Shown here one piece after another: positions 35,421-46,894 of a stretch of DNA of 64,000 nucleotides. Both the position numbers and the translations under genes were made by a program. The DNA comes from Athripsodes cinereus. Its lineage: Eukaryota > Arthropoda > Insecta > Trichoptera > Leptoceridae. Each line of letters begins with the position of its first letter. Position 1 is the stretch's first letter. The notes beneath the pieces were generated by a model. That model had not been told where the DNA came from, did no database searches, and saw nothing but the letters and a program-made list of their open reading frames with translations. The stretch is from NCBI GenBank assembly GCA_947579605.1, contig OX388310.1, positions 1,302,001-1,366,000 on the forward strand, given 5' to 3'.

Positions 35421-36354
35421 TAGTAGTACCAAAAGTGTGGTATTATCACAAGAGAAACTTTAATGTATCTACTTAATAAAAGTAGGTGGATACTGTGCTA
35501 AGATATCATAAGAAATTACAGGAAGTTAGTGGCTTCGACTCTAAAACTTCTCGCTTCCAAGTTTCGGGACATTTGGTGAAAAATTATGATCCTGGCAAAA
35601 CTCCATAACAATGTGAGAGAAGTGCCCATAACGGTTCTAGGAACATAAATTTAAGTACAGAACGCTGAAGAAATTATAACAAACTTGCATAAATTTTCAA
35701 GTTCGTCTGTTTGTATCTATGAACTTCATACTACTTGTTTACATGACTACATCAGTGAGAGACATGAGTAAGATATATTTATCTTAGGTCGGTGCAAAAG
35801 CAGAATATAACTTTTATTTATTTATTTATTTTATTCTTCACTATACATTGGTTATAATATAACAAATCAAAACAAAGTATCATAAAAATATCAGTTGTAC
35901 AATTCAATGTACAGAGGGCGAGTTACAATGTACTTTTTGAAAAATCCAACGGAAAAATTAGTAAATTTGGGTTGTATTTTTGTATAAAAGTGATGTTTGT
36001 ATGACAGTTCCGCTGTCACGTGTTGCCATAACATTTTTTTTTTAAATACCCTGGCGACGCCAGGTAGGAACATCTAGAATAAATATTATTCAATATTTTT
36101 ATCATTATGATAAATAATTATTTCACGAACAACGCTGGGTTAGAAAACTAATTTAAAGGAATATTCATAAACTATATTATTCTTACTCCATTTGGATAAA
36201 TCTTAAGCTAGGCTCAAGAAGAAAATTTGGTAGAAATTTGAAATAATTGTTGGATTTCTGCCAAATACCATAAAGAATCCTTTCGAAAAATATGATCAGC
36301 AGTGGCGAATTTTACAAATTGCAGCAATTTATGTTTTCACACGATTAATATTTC

Positions 36355-36665
36355 GTAGAGCACCCGGCAAACAATAATTATTGGTCTCCCACTCTTTTCC
36401 GTAAGTTTTATAATAATTATTATTCTAAAAATGACACCCTGCACTGGGACAATCGCAGCTTTTGGCCAAGGTGATCTCAGCAGGAAAAATTAAAGAAAAT
36501 AGATAATTATAAGGACATTTCACATCTTGAATTGAACGATGAGATTTACCACCCATTCCAAATATCTTAATTTTTTTTTCTGGCACGAAGAAGACGGTTT
36601 GCATGTTAATTACATGTGGCCTGTCTGCTGGTGACACCTCTTGTGGGATATGCCGAGATGGTATG
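36355..36665 (-). mobile_element. SINE family A with an internal insertion
   Basis: Reverse-oriented copy. The ends match the family (TAGAGCACCCGGCAAACAAT; GTGGGATATGCCGAGATGGT), but about 36410-36500 holds a foreign stretch with TTTTGGCCAAGGTGATCTCA, so the copy is interrupted. Confidence 0.65.
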
Positions 36666-37337
36666 GTAGAAATAATAGTAATAAAATTGAATTTAATCTC
36701 TATGCACGTAAAATTTATAACCAATTTTACATTTAAATAAATATAAAAAGACGTATAAACAGATCCTACGGAACATGCATGAGCAATTATATGATAGTGA
36801 CGCAAGCAAAAGGTGTACACAAGGATAGGAAGAAATGACGCTCGATCCATTTTGTTTTCCTCATAAGGGATGCGATGTGATGGTTAGTATATAGGTATGT
36901 ATGATTTACCCAAATATATAGGCACTCCCTCTTTTTAATATTATATTTATTGTCCTTCCATTTTGGAAGGTATTTACGTAAAAACCTCTTTAATTCTGTA
37001 GTGTTTATTTGACAGCAAAGCGAATTTTCAAATTAATCCTAGAGTGGCCGTATTATTATAGTAATACTCAAATTATGTCAAAGCAAGGTGTCACACTTTG
37101 TCAAAAGGAACAAGGGTCTGACGGATGCTTGAAACGCTAAACACGACGTAAGTTGATATTTGTGTTGACGATCCCCTCATTTTAATGCTTACGATTACCA
37201 TGAACTACTACAATTATCATTGTTATTATGAAAGCAGATTTTGCTGACTTAGTTAGTTAAAAAAATGGGACATTTATTTATTTCAAACTTTAATAGGTAT
37301 AAATCAGATGCAAATTAGTTACGATAGTTTCAACATC

Positions 37338-37595
37338 TACTACTACTACTACTACTATACCATCACGGCATATCCCACGAGTGGGGTAGCCAGCAGACCA
37401 GCTGCATATAAAACATGCAAGCTGTCTTCTCCGTGCCAATATACAATTAAGACATTCAGGATGGGTGGCAAACCTCATCGCCGAATTAAAGATGTAAAAT
37501 GTCTTATTTTTCGAACACCTGCCTTTTACAGGACACTCGAAAACTTATGGAGAAGAGTGGGAGAACAATTCTTTACCGGGTGCTCCACGGGATCT
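37338..37595 (+). mobile_element. SINE family A, well preserved
   Basis: Starts with (CTA) repeats, then CCATCACGGCATATCCCACG, GGGTAGCCAGCAGACCAGCT, GGATGGGTGGCAAACCTCAT and CTTTACCGGGTGCTCCACGG. Very close to the copy at 43652-43926. Confidence 0.8.
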
Positions 37596-37924
37596 ATTCA
37601 TTCACGGATTCAACATCTAATCTAATGAATTTGAGTATTATCATCTTGGACTATTTCAAATGGATATTTATTTTAATTTGTATATGATATTTTGTCTTTT
37701 ATTGTTTGTATTCATCAAATTTTATCCAATCTCTGGATAATTTAATTTAATAATTGTTTTTTTCTATAACTATTGATGTTTTGTTGAAATTACTACTATT
37801 TTTGTTACATCTTAATGTTTATTTTTATAAATTTGTACCAATTCATTTCTTATATTTTTTTATTATTGTTGTTTGTCAAATTGGTTTTTTTTTTTACTTT
37901 GTTATATTATGTTTATCGTGTAAA

Positions 37925-37975
37925 AGGCTCACGCCGTGTACAAGTGATAAATAAATAAATAAATAAATAAACATG
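37925..37975 (+). mobile_element. LINE tail with (AATA)n
   Basis: AAAAGGCTCACGCCGTGTAC followed by an (AATA)n microsatellite. The upstream 37600-37920 is strongly T-rich with no recognised coding. Confidence 0.45.
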
Positions 37976-38439
37976 TGGAGCGTATGGATGATGAAAGGAT
38001 GTATTTTATTTATTTATTTATCTGTCTGGATGCAAAGGATTTCACGGTCATTATCCGATTTTGTGGTCGCAGAATCTTTGTGTAGTTATTCCTGTTTTTT
38101 TCGAGCTTTTGGCAAGAGTACTGTCACCATATTCAGGGGTATTTGATTTTATTTATTATATTATTTTTACAGAATCAAGCATTAAAATACAAAATAAGTT
38201 GACAAATTATACATTCAATATGCCAAAATAAATATCAAATGTATAATCAATAAACTAGCAAAGAATCTAACTTTATCAGAGATGTTTAAGCATTAAAAAA
38301 ACATCAAAGTTAAAATTATTATATAAACACTAATAAAATTCTGAATTCAATAGCTCACAATTTTTCGAAATGAATAAGATATTAAAATTCAACAAAAACA
38401 TTTTTTTTTAAATAAACAAGTAGATAAAATTGATAAAAT

Positions 38440-38527
38440 ATGATACTCGCCTTCTGTAATTGTTTAACTGATATTTTTATGATACCTGCTTTGTTTTCAT
38501 ATTTTTAATTTTGAAACCAATGTACAG
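38440..38527 (+). mobile_element. LINE tail, left half, split by the hAT-like element
   Basis: CTCGCCTTCTGTAATTG, then AACTGATATTTTTATGA and AAACCAATGTACAG; it continues at 40928 with CGAAGAATAAAATAAATATA. Rejoining the halves recreates the arrangement seen uninterrupted at about 12910-13010. Confidence 0.65.
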
Positions 38528-40919
38528 TAGGGTGGAACACTTTTGTATGAAAAAAATTTTTTTTTCGAATGTCGAATTGGAATACCAGGCAAAAGTTGCC
38601 TTATGTGATTGTAAATAACACCCATTAATTTGGAAGTTCTAGCTCAACAGTAAGAGGTCCCGCCATAGACTTAAAATTTCATTTTTTAAGTTTTTACAGA
38701 CGCTTTTTATAGTACACCCTATTAACAAATATTAGATAAATACAACATGTTTTGCATATAAATGATAAGATAAAAGTATATTTTAGTAAATAGAATCATT
38801 TATTTCAAAAATAAGCACAGTTTCAGAAAATTGTGTCGGTATGAATAACGTCATTTTTTTAACAAAAATCCTTTTTCGTCTCAAACTTTGGCATGAGCTT
38901 TCGAGATGCTAATTTAGACTTTACGAATCCCTCTCTTCTTGTCTTATTGCATTCACTAAGAGCTGCTTCTATCACATCTTTAACTGATATTTCCACAGCC
39001 CGGGTGTGGCAAGGCAGTCTCATTATCTCCAAAACTGTATCTCCTCCATTTTCAATTAGATGTTGTAACTGCTTATCGAAAATACTCATCAGTATTGAGG
39101 TTTCGTATATATTATTTTGTTGCCAGTTTATCAAGTCTATGTAAGAACATGCATTTGGCACCTCAAACATGCGCGAAACAGTTTTTTTTTCACTTGACGA
39201 GCTTTTAAAATGCGTCTTGCAGCTAGTTCTCTAATCTGCTTACGTGTATCTGTTTTCGTACTCATGAGCAAAGTAACTGTTCCGAATTTAAACAGGGTCC
39301 AAAATCGCTAATAATTCGTTCGACAAATATCCAGTGCTGTTAATTAGCTTCCATAAATGTTTTGAACCATCTTTCATGCTTTACCATTTTGACCTGCAAA
39401 TGATTTAGATCCTGCAGTAGGGCCATCCTAATAGGAAAACAAACGCCTCAATAGCAACTCATTGGCGTGTAAGTGTAAGCGCGTGTAAGAGACAAATTAT
39501 CCAATGCAATGGTCGAGATAGTCTATTTTCCAAAAGACCAATCACGCCTCCCAATTTTCCTGTGTTTGTGGTTGTTCCATCACATCCAACAGCCATTATA
39601 CTCTCTGGTGATATATTTTCAGTCGTCAAAAAGCCGTGGATAGCTCTATTAATATTTCTTGCACTGCCCGCTGTTGGAAACACATACCCAACATAAACAG
39701 AACCTGGTTCTTTAATAATCGAAACATGTTCCTCTGGTTCAATCACTCTAAATCTTTTCGATCCTTTTAAAACAGTTTTAGCGGTCTGGTTTTTCCTTCC
39801 ATCGAAATATAAGGCATGAATTTCTGTTACTCTTTCTTATGTTAAAAATTTCTCGTGAACTTTCTGTCTTATTCTTCTGAGTTTCATACTGCCCACGACG
39901 TTAGTCGACTTAGCCTCAGAGTCGGCGTCAGAAGTAGAATAAAAGCAATTTTTTACTCTGGATGAAATTCGTTCTTCCTAAAACCATTAGTCTGTTAGTG
40001 CGTTGGTCCTCTAAAAATATTTGTTACTCTTTTGGTATTTTTTTTTCTCTCAAACAATTACAGTTGACAAATTCTTTACATTTACATGCAGCTATGTCAA
40101 AAAGTTTTTTACTTTGTACTCTGAATTCTTCTACCTTTCTTTCCTTAAGTTTCTTCAAAGACTTTTCAAATTATGGCATTTTGAGTGATATTTTTTAAGT
40201 AACTGTAAAACTCGTTTGTGTGTAACATAACAATTGAAATAGAAGATTTTATCCACAATTCTTCAATATTTGTTCCAACTGTTTCGGCAATTTCCAAAAA
40301 TGTAGGTTCTTTTGTTGTGTTATTCTTTATTTTTAAGTCTTGTCGAACCCATTCAAAGAATTTCATCACATTCTCATACGTAGGTAGGATATTCTCCTTC
40401 AACTCTGCACTTTCACCAAATATCAGACATTTTAACTTTTGTCTCGTAGAAGTCATATTTATACCTACACTTAAAAAACGTACATCAACTAGTACCTACT
40501 GGTGAAAATAATTGACGACCTTCCACCTTGAGACAATATTATCGACACTTGTTGAAACAAAACACTGCAAATTCGTAGATCGGAGCGTGCTGCCCCCCGC
40601 TTTGTCTCGCATTTTGCTCAACTGTTGCAGTGCCAAAGTATATTAAAATGATGAAATATTTGATTGCAACAGCTAGTTTACTATATTTGAATATGTTTTT
40701 GAATAAAATAAACCCATTTTAATAAGTTCTGTATTATTTTGTAGGCCGCGCAAATAGCCCCTAAATTGTCCTTTTTGTAAATATTCGATGTCTTGGCGGG
40801 GGCTCTTACCGTTGTCTGATAATATTTATATTTTTAATGCAGGCAATTGATGGCAAAAGGCAACTAAATACAACTATTCCAAATTCAAATTCGAGAAAAA
40901 AAAAATTCGTTCCACCCTA
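38528..40919 (-). mobile_element. hAT-like DNA transposon (2.4 kb, decayed)
   Basis: The ends are inverted repeats beginning TAGGGTGGAAC on both sides, followed by a T-rich stretch and a TCGAAT-type block. The element is flanked by the 8-bp direct repeat ATGTACAG (38520-38527 and 40920-40927). An 8-bp duplication with a TAGGG terminus is characteristic of the hAT superfamily. The minus strand carries a broken transposase-like gene. The insertion split a LINE tail whose uninterrupted relative is at 12960-13010. Confidence 0.8.
38859..40456 (-). pseudogene. Transposase-like gene of the hAT-like element, disrupted
   Basis: Open pieces on the minus strand lie in the expected order. The N-terminal piece (40456-40166) starts MTSTRQKLKCLIFGES. 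A middle piece near 40160-39980 has a cysteine-rich CKCKEFVNCNC motif. A third (39746-39459) has FLTTENISPESIMAVGCDGT and HWIICLLHALTL. The C-terminal one (39170-38859) has LEIMRLPCHTRAVE and ends MPKFETKKDFC. This set recalls a transposon-derived protein family often seen in arthropod and cnidarian genomes; I cannot name it securely. Stops and frame changes separate the pieces, so no full-length protein can be made. Orientation is opposite to the host LINE tail. Confidence 0.7.
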
Positions 40920-41054
40920 ATGTACAGCGAAGAATAAAATAAATATATAAAAATGAATAATAAATCGATAGAAATAGTATAATATTGTTGAAGGGTGTTT
41001 GTGTTTACACTGCGAAAATTCATTGAAAATAATTTAAAAAGAACTAAAAACACT

Positions 41055-41150
41055 ATTATATTTTCACTATATTTTATTAAGACTCTTGGGAGTGCCCATT
41101 GAAGTGGGTGAAAACATTGGAGTCTTAATAAAATATAGTGAAAATATAAT
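41055..41150. repeat. Perfect 31-bp inverted repeat
   Basis: Arms 41055-41085 and 41120-41150 are perfectly complementary, with a 34-base spacer containing CCCATTGAAGTGGG, itself a small hairpin. Probably a MITE or its core; outer limits not clear. Confidence 0.75.
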
Positions 41151-41726
41151 GCCATTCACTAGTCAAGAGTGTTTTGTTTGTTAACAGAATAAATTTTATG
41201 TCTCTGAATATATTATCAATGATTGTTCTTATATTATTATTATTCGTATGTATGTAGATATTTATTTTGTTGTTGTAAAACAACGAAACACATTATGCAC
41301 GTCTCGGATTATACAAAAAAAGATCCTTAAAGTTTTCACCCCGCCAACACATTCATTTGCATAAATCTATTTCTCCTTTTACAGCTTAATCTACAACAGG
41401 CTACTAAACACAATCTCAAACTGTTCCATGTGGTTAGAAATCTTAAGCATGAGTAGATAAAAAATAACTTTATATAATTTAATGATAAAAGTACTCAACG
41501 GAGATGAAAAATAGTGCATTTGAGGTGTGTTTTTACATACCTATGTAATTGAGTCACATTCTCACACCAGTAAGCAGTATTAAAAAATCAATTCTCAATA
41601 AATCTACATTATAATAAGTTTATTCGAATTCAAATATTTCATCTAATTTTTTAATATAAACAATGCTCATCGTTGTATGATGGGTTTTTCACTATGTGCA
41701 ATTTTTACTTAAAAGTTTAAGTAAGT

Positions 41727-41885
41727 TACTAACGTGTTGAAACCGGTCGCGTTTCTGTCACACGTTAGTGTCATGAATGTTTAGGACACTAGGGTGTCGA
41801 AACCGGTGGTTTTTTGTCACACGTAGGTATCGTTGATGTAAAAAAAACACAATTGCGTCGAAATTGGTCGCGTTGTTGTCACAAC
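41727..41885. repeat. Three diverged 60-61-bp tandem units
   Basis: Each unit has a GTGTYGAAACCGGT-like core (positions 41739, 41799, 41860) followed by a TCACA block. Similar repeats occur in 3' regions of insect non-LTR elements; origin here unknown. Confidence 0.6.
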
Positions 41886-43558
41886 TCAGTGTAATTTTAA
41901 TTTAATTTTAAACAGGCATTAGGTATTCTTTTTCAATATTTTTTGTACTTTTTATGGTTTTAAGGTTGATCAAAATAAGTTTTAAGTCATTCGATTAATA
42001 AATTAAATTAAAGAGAGGTCCTTTATATCTTTGAGATCATCTGATTTATATCCTTGTGCTTTTGACTATATCCCATAATTAAAATTATTCAAATAGTCTC
42101 GTATTCACACTGAGCGCTGAGTACCCTCTCAGCTGAGAATCTGATTTAATATACTCGTACTATATATACCTACTATAGTTATAACTCATTAGATTATCTT
42201 GATTTGGATTCAATTCATGTTAATTATTCATAATCAAATTATTTATCCATGTTAGTAATATTATAAACCATATATAATATTATTATTAAATACTACACTA
42301 CAACAATTTAACTATGATTATTTTAATTTCACATAGAATCTATGACAAGAATGGTATAGAAAATGGCTATATTGTGACTATTTGTGACGTTATATCAATG
42401 AACAACTGGGAAAATGCATGTGTGAGGAATATGAATAAATGTTATCAATTTATATTGATAATAATAAGGATAATAATGGAGGAGCTTGTCGCTTGGTTGG
42501 GGTCATGGTGGTCACGATCCTCAGCATTGAGGGACCGACTTAGAAGAAGAATAATAAATTGTGCTGATGACGAATACCCTTATAAGAAACGATATAATAA
42601 AACTTTTCTTTCATTATTTTCATTTCAAAAAATAAATAAATAAATATGGCTTTTCAGTACTTATGTCGATGATAATTAATTTAAGAAACAAAGATTTAAT
42701 TAAATGTCGTGGAATTCTACTTCTTAAACACCGACACAGTGAATATGTCGATGAAACTTTAGTGTTGCCAGTGAAAATACGAACATTACGGTAATCCACA
42801 CATAAATATACTTTTAATAAATTCTTTGATCTAATCTTTAATCTAATATTTGAGTCGGTTCGTATATGCGTATGTCCTCAATGGACTCTGAAATAAGGAA
42901 AGACAGAAGTAAAATAATACACTCTATACGAGGTCTCATCTCCTGGGCAGGTTTAAGGCTAAAAACATTTTAAATATCTTATGTATTGATAAAGATATTA
43001 CAATTTTAATGAGATTCTCATACATTCGCTTGACAAAATTGCCAAGCGAATGTATGAAAATCCAATATTTATAGTCCAACATTTTTCATTGTATTGAATT
43101 AATTTCAAAATGGATGTAACAATAAATAAAACAATACTGAAACTAAATAATTAGGGACTGTTTACATAATGAAACATTGTGATTGCTAATGACAAAAAAT
43201 CCTGAATTATGAGAATAAAAATTGCATATTTTTGACATTTTGAGCTATTTTCATAATGGAGGATATTATGAGACCATAGAAAGCCATACTGTAGAATAAG
43301 AATAGTATTATGTAAAAAATCCATAAACAATGTTAATTGATTTTTTGTATAAATAAATACAAAAGTACCTCGGTACTAGCCTTAAGAACCTATTTATTTT
43401 CGCCTAATATTTTTCTTTACTTTTCATGGCAAATCACTTGAAGATTTATGTAGGTACTACAAACTAAAAATACCAATATTAACCCATGTATTTGCACGGT
43501 TTCTGTTTATTTAAACCCGAGCAATGCTGGGTTACAAAAGCTTGTAAATAATATTATT

Positions 43559-44047
43559 GAAAAATGGATCGATGTATGTGAGCATTTAAACCCCTCAAAC
43601 ATCCAAACAGAGAATGTTGAATAATAATTATGTCGATGAAACTTTAGTGTACTATACTATACTATACTATACCATCACGGCATATCCCACAAGTGGGGTA
43701 GCCAGCAGATCAGCTGCACGTAAGATTCATGCAAACTGTCCTCTTCGTGCCAATATAAAATCAAGACATTCAGGATGGGTGGCAAGCCTCATCGCTGAAT
43801 TTAAGATGTAAAATGTCTTATTTTTTTCGAACACCTGCCTTTTACAGGACACTCGAAAACTTACGTAGAAGAGTGGGAGACCAATTCTTTACCGGGTGCT
43901 CCACGGGATACACTTTAAACACGGGAGAAACTTTAGTGTAGCCGGCAAAAATACGGACATTTCTATTACAAACAATATTAGTGAAAAATAGATCGATGTA
44001 TGTGTGCATTTATACCCCCTCAAATATCCAAACAGAGAATGTTGAAT
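43559..44047 (+). repeat. Direct repeats flanking a SINE
   Basis: About 64 bp at 43559-43622 recurs at 43984-44047 with few changes (GATCGATGTATGTG, CCAAACAGAGAATGTTGAAT). Both copies are associated with the GAAACTTTAGTGT block, also at about 42750. A local duplication with a later SINE insertion explains the layout. Confidence 0.6.
43652..43926 (+). mobile_element. SINE family A, reference copy with target duplication
   Basis: Flanked by the 14-bp direct repeat GAAACTTTAGTGTA at 43638-43651 and 43927-43940, which defines the insertion. The body starts with (CTATA) units, has the CATCACGGCATATCCCACAA and GGGGTAGCCAGCAGATCAGC blocks, and ends just after GCTCCACGGGATACACTTTA. The long target duplication fits LINE-driven retroposition. 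Confidence 0.82.
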
Positions 44048-44391
44048 ATTTTGACATGAAGATGCAATTTGTTACCATAGGGAATATATCAGAGATTTAT
44101 GCAAATATTTGAACGGATTATTCGAGGTTCATGAAATCGATGGAATTAAAATATTCACACGTTGATGTATGCCTATCATAGATGGACAAATATAATAGTG
44201 CAGTAAAGAACTCGTAAGGATGAATTAAGTAGAGGAAGACCTTCTGCACGATAGTTTGATGGTATAAAAAAAATCGCTGGTTGCAACAAGTTTATTACAG
44301 AGATGCTAGGTGAAATCTGATGATGCTTATGCTCAACAGTGGATTAAAGTAAAAAAAAAATTAGAGTTTGAATGGTGGGATTCTCCTGCAA

Positions 44392-44625
44392 ATGATAGGT
44401 ATCTCACTCTTAACTGCAAGTTTTCTAGTGTCCTGTAAAAGAAAGGTGTCCTCAAAACCTAATGTGTAAGACAATGAACATCTATAATTCAGCGGTGAGG
44501 CATGCCACCCATCTTGAATATCTTAATTAAGTGTTAATTTACAGTCTCATGTTCATTAGACATATTATGTAGTTAGTCAGCTGGTTATCCTACTAATGAG
44601 ATTTGCAAATTATAATAGTAACTAT
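44392..44625 (-). mobile_element. SINE family A, diverged
   Basis: Reverse-oriented: TTTTCTAGTGTCCTGTAAAA, GAAAGGTGTCC, GGCATGCCACCCATCTTGAA and a degraded GCTGGTTATCCTACTAATGA end. It runs directly into an RTE-like fragment. Confidence 0.6.
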
Positions 44626-44627
44626 TT

Positions 44628-44840
44628 TAAAAGAATCCGAAAACTACGTGGCTCGACCACGTGGATCAAATTCTCAAAGACGGCCGTGTGTTGAGTAAGA
44701 TAAATCGACGTGTGTGCATGAGAAATTATATGAATGTAGTAGTATTATAGAAGAGAAAGAATTATGTAAGAACAGATCTATATGGCGTTCCGTTTTCTCT
44801 GCCTACCCCACTTGAGATGCGGCGTAAGAGAATAGTAGGT
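44628..44840 (+). mobile_element. RTE-like LINE 3' end
   Basis: Contains GTGGCTCGACCACGTGGATC, TTCTCAAAGACGGCCGTGTG and the GGCGTTCCGTTTTCTCTGCC terminus of the family. Follows the SINE at 44392-44625. Confidence 0.6.
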
Positions 44841-45855
44841 ATATTATTATTATTATTGGATCACTTATATTGCGCTATTTTTGTAATGAAATCACTTCAA
44901 GAGCGCATTCACAATATTATTTGTCACTTTAATTTATTTTTATTACTTTTAAAATACAAATCATGTAAACTATTTTTATTGTCACAAATTTAGGTATGAG
45001 ATTTAACTTTATTAAAATTTATCACTTAATTTCAAGAAACAAACACAAAAAACAAAACTATCAAATAAAAAACACTTTATTTTGGTCGGAAAATAAAAAT
45101 AAATAAAAACTTAATCGATAAACTATTATAATTTAATTAAAAAATTGGAGAAGTCAGGGTTCAGTCAGCTACAAGAGCGCCATCTACCCAAAAAAAAAAT
45201 ATTGGTTCAAAACAATCAGCAGACTACGATGCACCTTATTTGCGTCAAATTATCACAAAAGCTTGCTAAACATGAATAAAATATATCCAACGACTAACTT
45301 TACTCGTTATAAATTGAACGAGTCGCAACAGTGATCTAATATCCGTTATCCTATCAAATGATTATAAGTTTCATCACTAGAACACACTCACCAAGTGCAG
45401 GATAATAATATTATTAATTGATCCCATCATTGCATTAAGGTGACGTGACTCAGGAACTAGTTCCAGACTTATGAATCTGGATTAATCATAATATCAGCAA
45501 GAGAAACATTTGATAGTAATAGATATCTTGTACAAATCCTCGATACTGTAGTCTAATGCAGTGATTCCCAAAGTTGATTGGGCATCGATCCATCTAACAA
45601 AATTTTCCAATCTTGAGACTCACCTTTTCACTGTCTCGGAGAAAAGAGAGCATACATATTGGTAATGCTCAGATTTCCTAGTAGCGAGTCGTGGAACTAC
45701 TTAATGCTGTCTTATTCGTTCTAATTGAAATAAAAAAAAAATATCGATCGGTCGAGTATTACTTACTAGAACACAGTTCGATAGACAATATGCGATTTTA
45801 TAAAGTTTTTACTATAAAAGAATTAAAGCAGATTTAAAATAGAACATTGTATTAA

Positions 45856-46083
45856 TTTCACTATGGATACTTTTTGACTCAGAGGCCTTACGGGTAGGCA
45901 CCCATCAACAGTGAGTTTTTTTAGAAACAGAGTTTCTATTATTGAGTCTCTCATAAAAAAAACTCACTGATGAATTGAAAAGATGAACAGATTGAGTTTC
46001 TATTATTGAGTTTCTCATAAAAACTCACTGATGATGGGTGTCTACCCGAATAGCCTCTAGGTCGAATATTATCCATAGTGAAA
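45856..46083. mobile_element. MITE with about 65-bp terminal inverted repeats
   Basis: The left end TTTCACTATGGATA...GGGTAGGCACCCATCA...CAGTGAGTTTTT is inverted at the right end (…AAAACTCACTG ATGATGGGTGTCTACCC … CCATAGTGAAA). Inside, a GAGTTTCTATTATTGAGT...ACTCACTGATGA unit occurs twice. A partial relative is at about 31776-31836. No coding capacity. Confidence 0.75.
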
Positions 46084-46757
46084 GAAATACAGTGTTTTAT
46101 TTTTAATCTACATATGTTAATTTTATCAAAATTAACTTTCAAAAAGTTAAACCAAGTTAAAGAATCTTTTAAGTTATTATTAATTTTTTCTTTATTTTCT
46201 TTAGTGTAATAAACTGAAATAAATTATCACTTCCTATTTTTTTATTCATGTCTTATACAGTGGCGAATCGCTCATAGTAGGTAGGTCACGTAGGTAGGTC
46301 ACGATCCACAGTTTGGGAAATACTGGTCTAATGCATTAAACGAACCGTTAAGACAGGGATAATGGAGCATCCAACAACTTATAATACAGGAATATATAGT
46401 ATTAGGTATATTCTATTTTACAAACGATGCAATATTGTAAGCTGCAAGGCTTTGTATTATTATAAGATATTCATGGATACAATCGAAAGAGGATTAAGCT
46501 TAAAACGAGCTTTCTTCTGCATGTTTGTATTAAATTTGAAAGCTTTGATGCTGTTTTCTGTTTGTCACGTACTGATGTATTTGAAAATAAATAAGTCATA
46601 TAAACTTTCATCAACTAAGTACGAACATATTTTCATATTTCAAGTGTAAAATATGAAAAGCTTAATTTGAAAGAAACTATAGAAATTCTTAATGTAATAA
46701 ATTAAAATTATTTATATATACTAATCATCTCTCATAACCTTCAAGTAAGGTAACCAG

Positions 46758-46894
46758 AGAACTTACTCGATAGAATTTACATGCAGGTTGCCCTCTCCAT
46801 GTCAAAAAAATAAAACATTCAAGATGGGTCGCATACTTTATCGCTGAATCGTAGATGTCTTTTACTTGATGTTTCACAAAAACCTTCCTTTTAA
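46758..46894 (+). mobile_element. SINE family A, split by the piggyBac element
   Basis: The left part contains CATGCAGGTTGCCCTCTCCA and ACATTCAAGATGGGTCGCAT, and stops at ACCTTCCTTTTAA. The matching right part (TCTCGAAAG and ATTCTTTAATGGGGAC) resumes after the piggyBac element, at about 48591-48655. Confidence 0.6.

Larger units (their letters stand above)
31840..38440. other. Repeat-rich stretch without host exon
   Basis: Between the annotated repeats I see nothing supportable at 31840-32470, 33160-33440, 33540-34080, 34800-35120, 35430-36350 or 36670-37330. The part 32480-32770 is less AT-rich with short overlapping frames that match nothing. The rdgC exon with GDxHG was looked for here on the minus strand and not found. 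Confidence 0.5.
41160..46750. other. AT-rich stretch, scattered repeats, no gene recognised
   Basis: Apart from listed repeats, it contains a perfect 15-bp-arm hairpin at 43018-43057 and a two-part repeat at about 42412-42615 related to 30398-30512. The regions 41160-41720, 42620-43550, 44850-45850 and 46090-46750 hold nothing I can name; the 95-codon frame at 46362-46649 has no recognised domain. Confidence 0.5.

Noticed and set aside
46362..46649. 95-codon plus-strand open frame
   Set aside because: Composition is that of random AT-rich DNA, and it has no domain, no splice context and no homologue I recognise.
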